Positions 9,851 through 13,985 of a stretch of DNA of 13,985 bases are shown here, piece after piece. The stretch is from assembly GCA_003024985.2 (NCBI GenBank), contig PXIH01S0008187.1. The stretch is one strand, 5' to 3'. Under the pieces are notes generated by a model. That model searched no databases, was not told the DNA's origin, and saw only the letters and a list, made by a program, of their open reading frames with translations. Made by a program: the position numbers and the translations under genes. The stretch is from Euperipatoides rowelli. Its lineage: Eukaryota; Onychophora; Udeonychophora; Euonychophora; Peripatopsidae. The stretch's first letter is position 1; every line of letters starts with the position of its first letter.

Positions 9851-9855
9851 TTTAA
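9851..9855. repeat. Target-site duplication of copy B, left
   Basis: TTTAA directly outside the left tip of copy B matches TTTAA directly outside its right tip at 10506-10510. It can also be read as a TTAA duplication with one extra T on the right. Confidence 0.7.
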
Positions 9856-10505
9856 GGTCAAATGTAACGGATTTTTTTATTTTTTTATTATTATTGATTT
9901 TCAAAGATAATTACCGTAGCCTACTAAAAAAATAATTTAAAATGCATAAAAAAAAAAGTTAATTAAAGATAAAATTAAGACTATTTCTATCTTCTGTCGG
10001 GGATTACAAATTGAAGATTTCATAATTTTTGGGGTTTGAATTTAATTTGATGATGATAATTCTTTCTACAGCTGTTTTCTTTGTAATGATTTAACATGTA
10101 AATAGAGGTATGTTCAATTTGTATTAAATGTCATTTTGATTTTTTAAAAAATAACAAATTGGATCATAATAGCACAAAGGATGAATTTGATTGATTTTTT
10201 ACAAATAATTAAACATTTAGTGCATAGGATTTCCAGCCTTAAGTTGACAAAGATAGTAAATATTCTATAGTTAAGTATATAAAGCTCTATTCATCTCTAA
10301 ACTATGATATCATAAATGATCTCCCCTGGTGTATATAGTGGACAATGTTGTTTTAAGGGGGAGGAGCTAAAGACAATTATTTTAAAAATTGAATTGTAAA
10401 TAACTATTTTATTTATTTATTTATTTTTCTGGTGGATATTTTTTTTTTAGTAAAAATCTTGGAAAATCAATAATAATAATAAAAAAACATCCGTTACATT
10501 TGACC
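9856..10505 (+). mobile_element. TIR transposon family, copy B (650 bp, non-autonomous)
   Basis: The ends are near-perfect inverted repeats. Left GGTCAAATGTAACGGAT is mirrored on the minus strand at the right end by the same 17 bases. Both continue through a T-rich tract, TTATTATTATTGATTTTC, AAGAT, TTAC and ACTAAAAAAA, about 60-80 bases in all. Exact TTTAA duplications flank it. The interior aligns with copy A in opposite orientation across the full length with many substitutions and indels, including a (TTTA)n expansion near 10410 in B. The reading frame that is open in A carries several stops in B. Size and lack of coding make it a MITE-like, trans-mobilised element. TTAA-type targets occur in the piggyBac and Kolobok superfamilies; I cannot decide between them from sequence alone. 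Confidence 0.85.
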
Positions 10506-10510
10506 TTTAA
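10506..10510. repeat. Target-site duplication of copy B, right
   Basis: TTTAA following the right tip GACC of copy B, identical to 9851-9855. Confidence 0.7.
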
Positions 10511-10830
10511 GGGATGAAAATTACTTTTGAACATAACCATATTCCTCTATATGTAATCATCTGTTGTATTTACAGCTGTAATGACTGCATCAGTTTTATT
10601 ATAACTTACAATATGCATTGATCCATGATTGTGTTACTACTACCAATTCTATTAAAAAATAAAACCCCATTAAAATTAGCCTAAAATTGCTAATTTTACT
10701 TCAATTTATTTAAAATTAGGATGAAAAATATTTTAAAAAGTTTAGGACCTAAAATAAAATAATTTAATGAGAGAAGAAATGATCTAAGTTAATATAGCCT
10801 ACTGCTGTTATGTGCAATTTAATTGTATGT
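10511..10830. other. A+T-rich sequence without a recognisable gene
   Basis: No gene or bounded repeat is seen between copy B and the hairpin at 10845. TAGCCTA words occur near 10678 and 10795. Confidence 0.5.
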
Positions 10831-10844
10831 GAACAGAAAAAAAT

Positions 10845-10922
10845 ACATACTGTATTTTGTTCAAATATTATTATAAAACATTTTTTTATAACAATATTTG
10901 AACAAAATACAGTACTGTATGT
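10845..10922. repeat. Long near-perfect hairpin (28-bp stem, 5-base loop)
   Basis: Bases 10851-10878 pair with 10884-10911 at 27 of 28 positions, leaving the loop 10879-10883. After a 5-base bulge (10912-10916) the stem resumes with ACATAC at 10845-10850 against GTATGT at 10917-10922, and weaker pairing continues to about 10831 and 10936. The outer sequence TACAGTACTGTA is itself palindromic. The shape fits a very small foldback MITE with TA-type ends, or a microRNA-like precursor if transcribed. Confidence 0.75.
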
Positions 10923-11046
10923 GGATTTCTTTTCAGATTAAAATTTTCTTTCTACATAGGCCTAATTAATTCATAAACAAAGGCTTCCTATTTGAATTAG
11001 AAAGAAAAATAAAATTAAAATCCAGATTTTCATCTGTTCCAACAGA

Positions 11047-11190
11047 AAACTAATCAAAAAATTAGTTTATCAAGCATTACTTTTAGATACTTTTTAAGTT
11101 AAGTAATTTTAAAAATTATATTTATCAGTGATAAATATAAATCTTTAAATTAATTTATTTTAAACATCTTTTTTTTTTTAAAAAAAAAAA
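11047..11190. repeat. Cluster of three small palindromes
   Basis: AAACTAAT at 11047-11054 pairs with ATTAGTTT at 11061-11068. TATATTTATC at 11117-11126 pairs with GATAAATATA at 11130-11139 across a 3-base loop. T11A11 at 11169-11190 is a perfect palindrome. In A+T-rich DNA small palindromes arise often, so no function is implied. Confidence 0.45.
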
Positions 11191-11507
11191 TTATAAGCTA
11201 TTTTTTTTTTGTTAGCTTCCATTGGAGAGATGGACAGATGATATTGATTTTGATGTACAGTGTCATTGAAATAAAAATAAACATCATTATATAATAACAG
11301 ACTTGTATGGTACACTGTACTACTCATAGTAGGCTACTCAGATAACTAAAACTGAATAGGGACATTTCATTGAGAATAACTTTTAACTGGAAATCTGGCA
11401 ATATATTTTTCACTCTGTTAAGTGTTCGTCTAAGATTTCTTATTACCATACTTGTTTTTAATTAGAGATCAAACACTATTAACATTTTTATTAATCCCCA
11501 TTACTGT
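11191..11507. other. A+T-rich sequence without a recognisable gene
   Basis: No gene is visible. Short palindrome-like words such as GTAGGCTAC near 11330 and GTACACTGTAC near 11310 are present. Confidence 0.5.
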
Positions 11508-11511
11508 TTAA
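11508..11511. repeat. TTAA target site, left of piggyBac-like element
   Basis: TTAA abuts the left tip CCTACGAGCG and is repeated at 12157-12160 next to the right tip, the target duplication typical of piggyBac-type elements. Confidence 0.65.
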
Positions 11512-11558
11512 CCTACGAGCGAGCGCGCTGTCGTAAATTTCACGACATTCGTTTTTTT

Positions 11559-11665
11559 ATAAACTGGGTCTATGGTCTTGTGGGTTTATCTCTGCCTGCT
11601 ATTCCTAAAACTAACTCCCCACTATAATATTGGTTGGTTTTTACCATGCACATAGCCCAGTTTAT
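11559..11665. repeat. Inverted repeat inside the piggyBac-like element
   Basis: ATAAACTGGGTCTATGGT at 11559-11576 is inverted at 11643-11665 as ATAAACTGGGCTATGTGCATGGT on the minus strand, with a short insertion. Together with the palindrome copies at 11530 and 11721 it indicates that the left subterminal region was duplicated in inverted orientation. Confidence 0.55.
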
Positions 11666-12032
11666 ACTGTAGCCTAGTTATTTTGTAGAATTACCGGTAT
11701 ATGTAAAAAGACATCCAGACATAAATTTTACGACATGCGCCCACTGATGTAATAATATTGACTTTCAGGTAGCGTAATACAAATATTATAAAACATTTAG
11801 GATTAAACTTAGCCTGTATATTTTTAAAATCAGAATTTAATGCAGATTTCAAAAATCAAAACCAAAAAATTCTATCTCCAATGACAGAGACACAGTAATG
11901 GAAAATTGGCTTTTTTTTTCTTTCTTTATAGCCTAGCCGACATTTAGAAGAAAAAAAATCATAAAAAAAATTTGTTAGAATTTTTTTTTCTTTATATACA
12001 GTATTAAAATTCTTGATAAAAAAATAGAACAT

Positions 12033-12067
12033 AAATATGTGTAATAATTTCATTATTACACATATTT
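12033..12067. repeat. Perfect 16-bp hairpin with 3-base loop
   Basis: AAATATGTGTAATAAT at 12033-12048 pairs perfectly with 12052-12067 around the loop TTC. It lies in the right half of the piggyBac-like element, 28 bases before its subterminal palindrome. Confidence 0.7.
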
Positions 12068-12156
12068 AGAAACCTTTATACATAGGATTCTATGAATCGT
12101 AAAAATTACGATATGCGACCGCTCATGTTAAAAATTTGTGCACACCCGCTCGAAGG

Positions 12157-12160
12157 TTAA
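12157..12160. repeat. TTAA target site, right of piggyBac-like element
   Basis: TTAA abuts the right tip of the element and matches 11508-11511. Confidence 0.65.
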
Positions 12161-12768
12161 AAGAAAATATTTAGGCTATCCAACAAAAAAAAAAAATCAT
12201 TAAGAAAAATTAAAATTAAAGGTCAAGTACTATGTAAATAGAATTTTTACTTTTCAAAAATAAATTCCTTTAAATAACTCTAGGCTACCAATAATATTTT
12301 TTATGTTTTATTTTTTTAAAAAAAAGTTATTTAAAACTAAAAAACATTAAATTTATCTTAAGAGGATAATATTCATTGAAAAGCCCAAAAATTAAGCTTC
12401 TCACAGGTTTTTAAATTATTAAAAAAAAAAAAAAAAACTAAGAACATTTCTACAACATTATTAAAAAAAAAAAGATAGCCTATTATTACATGACCTTTTT
12501 CCCAACCACAGGGTCCTGGCCTAATATATTGCTTTCAAATATTAGGAAATTATTTTATATACTTTAGTCAACTAGAATATTTAAAATGTAATCCTGACTT
12601 TGTTGTAACTTGTAATGAACATGATCTATCGAGTGTCCCTTTCTTTTTTTACTCATGTTCTTTTTCTCCCTCTTGTGCAGTGAATTCATTTAAAAGCCGA
12701 AATGAATTAAAAATTGTTAAATAAATAATATATTGTTTGAAAGCCACATAAATAAAATAAAGCATGGA
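12161..12768. other. A+T-rich sequence without a recognisable gene
   Basis: No gene is visible. There is an A17 tract at 12421-12437 and an A11-12 tract near 12463. Pyrimidine-rich CCCAACCACAG near 12502 looks like a weak splice acceptor, with no exon apparent after it. Confidence 0.5.
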
Positions 12769-12890
12769 CAGTGGTGTATCCAGATTTTTTTTTTTTTGGG
12801 GGGGGGGGGGGCTTCTGGAATAGATTTTTGCATTTTGGGGATGTCGAGCCTCTTCCCTGTAACCCGCTCCCTGAATATATCCTTGAGCAT
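12769..12890 (+). mobile_element. Probable short repeat element beginning CAGTGGTGTATCCAG
   Basis: CAGTGGTGTATCCAG at 12769-12783 is followed by T13 (12785-12797) and G14 (12798-12811), then CTTCTGG. CAGTGGCG(G/T)ATCCAG followed by T and G tracts is a repeat start I have a general impression of from invertebrate genomes. A decayed inverted end may be present as CCCTGAATATATCC at 12869-12882 (minus strand GGATATATTCAGGG), but the match is loose. Two overlapping open frames of 74 and 81 codons on opposite strands run across this tract; both are artefacts of the homopolymers. Confidence 0.35.
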
Positions 12891-13644
12891 GGAAATTATA
12901 ACATTCTTTATAATGTTATTGATCAGTAATAGCCTATACTGTATTCTATCATTGTAATCCAAAAATTATTCACCTAATGAATTAATTATTTTAAATAATA
13001 ATTTATCAAGCATCTTATAAAAATATTATCTGGCTTCAATATTGTTTTTGCTTCTTATCACCTCTCATATAGTGTCTCAAAAGAGTGAGTCATTAAATTA
13101 TCTAACTAAGTATACATGTAGATTAATCAGTCCAATCAATTTATTCCTCTGCAATCTATCTGTATTACATTAATTTTAAGAATGACTAAATTTGATCATT
13201 GATCATGATTAATATTAAAAATCCTTGATATGCAACAGTATAGATCAAAAAGAAATATGATCTCATCTGTACACGTGTAGGCTATTTATTGATAAAAAAA
13301 ATATGTGTCACAACCTATTGTTTATTTATTACTGAACTGAAAGAGCACTAGCTTATACAGTCTTATATAAGAGGCAAGAAGATATTCAAGCTTCAAGACC
13401 CCTTCCCCCCCACACAAAATAATAAACCCATCCTAAACATCATTGTACAATAAATTATACACACTACAAAGCACAAATGCAACATATCAAATTCCTGTAT
13501 ATCCAATACTACAACAAAAAAAATATAGAACCCTAATTGGAATATGATTGTGTTCCGAAGCCTGTAACAGCGCCATCTATGCTTGGCACGGGAACTATTT
13601 TTAGAAACTTTAAGTGGTGTTTTCTCTTAGATAAAAAATAAAAT
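12891..13644. other. A+T-rich sequence without a recognisable gene
   Basis: No gene is visible. Overlapping TGATCA palindromes lie near 13192-13206, a C-rich stretch near 13400-13413, and GCGCCATCTA at 13570-13579, which matches the core half of a CTCF-type site. Confidence 0.5.
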
Positions 13645-13710
13645 AAAATCTTGGATGCCCGTGTAATGGGCTTAAACAAAAAAATCTTGGATGCCCGTGT
13701 AACAAGCTTA
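13645..13710 (+). repeat. Tandem duplication, 36-bp period, two copies
   Basis: AAAATCTTGGATGCCCGTGTAA begins at 13645 and again at 13681, a period of 36 bases. The copies then differ at four positions or so (TGGGCTTA against CAAGCTTA). In copy 1 GCCC and GGGC flank GTGTAAT and could pair; copy 2 has lost this. Confidence 0.85.
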
Positions 13711-13947
13711 TTTGCTAATACAGTTGTAAGGATGTAACCCTGATAAGGAATCTTGCATAAACTACATCACATATTTTTTTTCTATGTTGTACCCCCTCCC
13801 CCTCCCCCACTATCACAACTTGTCACAATTAAATACCCCTTATATGAAAATATCACAAATTTTTAACCGCCTACCTCTTCCATAAATAAAATAGTGTAAT
13901 GGATTAGACAATTTATTAATTCATTAAAAAAACTAAAAAAGATCAAA
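13711..13947. other. A+T-rich sequence with a C-rich tract, no gene seen
   Basis: Three C5 tracts separated by single T occur at about 13791-13808. Nothing else is recognisable. Confidence 0.4.
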
Positions 13948-13985
13948 CTGTAGGGGAGAGGTGGCATGAAAGGGACGTTTTGGAC
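13948..13985 (+). repeat. Probable transposon or repeat start cut by the window end
   Basis: CTGTAGGGGAGAGGTGGCAT followed by GAAAGGGACGTTTTGGAC is abruptly GC-rich compared with the preceding A-rich sequence. The GGGA..GGTGGC..GAAAGGGAC pattern resembles termini of repeats I recall generally from animal genomes. Only 38 bases are visible. Confidence 0.3.

Larger units (their letters stand above)
7090..9855. other. A+T-rich interval between the two inverted transposon copies
   Basis: No gene is visible in this 2.8-kb interval. It holds long homopolymers (A14 near 7831, T16 at 8203-8218) and many TAGGCTA/TAGCCTA words (7320, 7852, 8405, 8465, 8488, 8620, 8680, 8920, 8954, 9510, 9702). It also holds TACCGGTA at 8174 and a G-rich motif at 9519-9542. 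The 72-codon minus-strand open frame at 7822-8040 starts in a poly-A/T tract and has a low-complexity Phe/Lys/Asn composition, so I do not call it a gene. Confidence 0.5.
11512..12156. mobile_element. piggyBac-like miniature element (645 bp)
   Basis: The left tip CCTACGAGCGAGCGCGC matches the right tip read on the minus strand, CCTTCGAGCGGGTGTGC, at 13 of 17 positions. Both abut TTAA. CC(Y)-type tips and TTAA targets are known features of piggyBac elements. Inside each tip is a related palindrome: GTCGTAAATTTCACGAC at 11530-11546 and ATCGTAAAAATTACGAT at 12096-12112. The left spacer between 17-bp tip and palindrome is 1 base and the right one is 27, echoing the short/long spacer asymmetry known for the original piggyBac (3 and 31 bp). 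A third copy of the palindrome region lies at 11721-11750, as a direct repeat of 12097-12126. No transposase is encoded; the 65-codon minus-strand frame at 11856-12053 is low-complexity. This is a good call for a non-autonomous piggyBac-like element; whether it is one insertion or a nested pair is unsettled. Confidence 0.65.

Noticed and set aside
10400-10430. (TTTA)n run as an independent microsatellite locus
   Set aside because: It lies inside transposon copy B, where copy A has a similar but shorter A/T stretch, so it is internal variation of the element.
11856-12053. 65-codon minus-strand open frame inside the piggyBac-like element
   Set aside because: It is Phe/Lys/Tyr-rich from poly-T/poly-A tracts, with no DDE or zinc-finger motif; not a transposase remnant.
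12717-12962. Overlapping 74- and 81-codon frames on opposite strands
   Set aside because: Both run across the T13G14 tract, giving FFF/GGG or PPP/KKK. They are mutual shadows without coding character.
1-13985. Many AATAAA words as polyadenylation signals
   Set aside because: At this A+T content AATAAA is expected dozens of times by chance, and no gene end is available to anchor one.

Overview
This window looks like non-coding nuclear DNA from an animal, most likely an invertebrate. It is roughly three-quarters A+T and full of poly-A and poly-T tracts. No gene of bacterial or phage type is visible, and there is no rRNA, tRNA or CRISPR array. No reading frame resembles a protein I can name. 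The few open frames of 60-80 codons are about what chance gives at this base composition, and most lie across homopolymers or inside transposon-like repeats. Identifiable structure is therefore mainly mobile-element debris. The short GC-containing words TAGGCCTA, TAGGCTA, TACGGTA and TACCGGTA recur throughout, which I associate loosely with marine invertebrate genomes. I cannot name the species.

Layout. Bases 1-160 are less A+T-rich, with two compact inverted repeats, possibly the 3' tail of an old retroelement. From 160 to 2130 I see only A+T-rich sequence. From 2182 to 3024 one plus-strand frame has unusually few stops and may be a decayed coding sequence. A direct repeat of about 100 bp occurs at 3280 and 4157. 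A 688-bp hAT-like non-autonomous transposon with an 8-bp target duplication occupies 4398-5085. GC-rich inverted ends at 3596 and 5553 may belong to another element around it.

The clearest result is a two-member transposon family: 6391-7089 and, in opposite orientation, 9856-10505. The two copies align end to end, have terminal inverted repeats of about 60 bp, and are flanked by TTAA or TTTAA. The first copy, read on the minus strand, keeps a 65-codon open frame that the second has lost. Between them lies A+T-rich sequence with a G-quadruplex motif at 9519-9542.

At 10845-10922 there is a near-perfect 28-bp hairpin. At 11512-12156 there is a piggyBac-like miniature element flanked by TTAA. 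Its subterminal palindromes sit at unequal distances from the two ends, as in the classical piggyBac transposon. Bases 12157-13985 hold a T13G14 tract marking a probable repeat start at 12769, a 36-bp tandem duplication at 13645, and a probable element terminus cut by the window end.

No operon or pathway can be described. The window is best read as an intergenic or intronic graveyard of small DNA transposons, several of them with TTAA targets.
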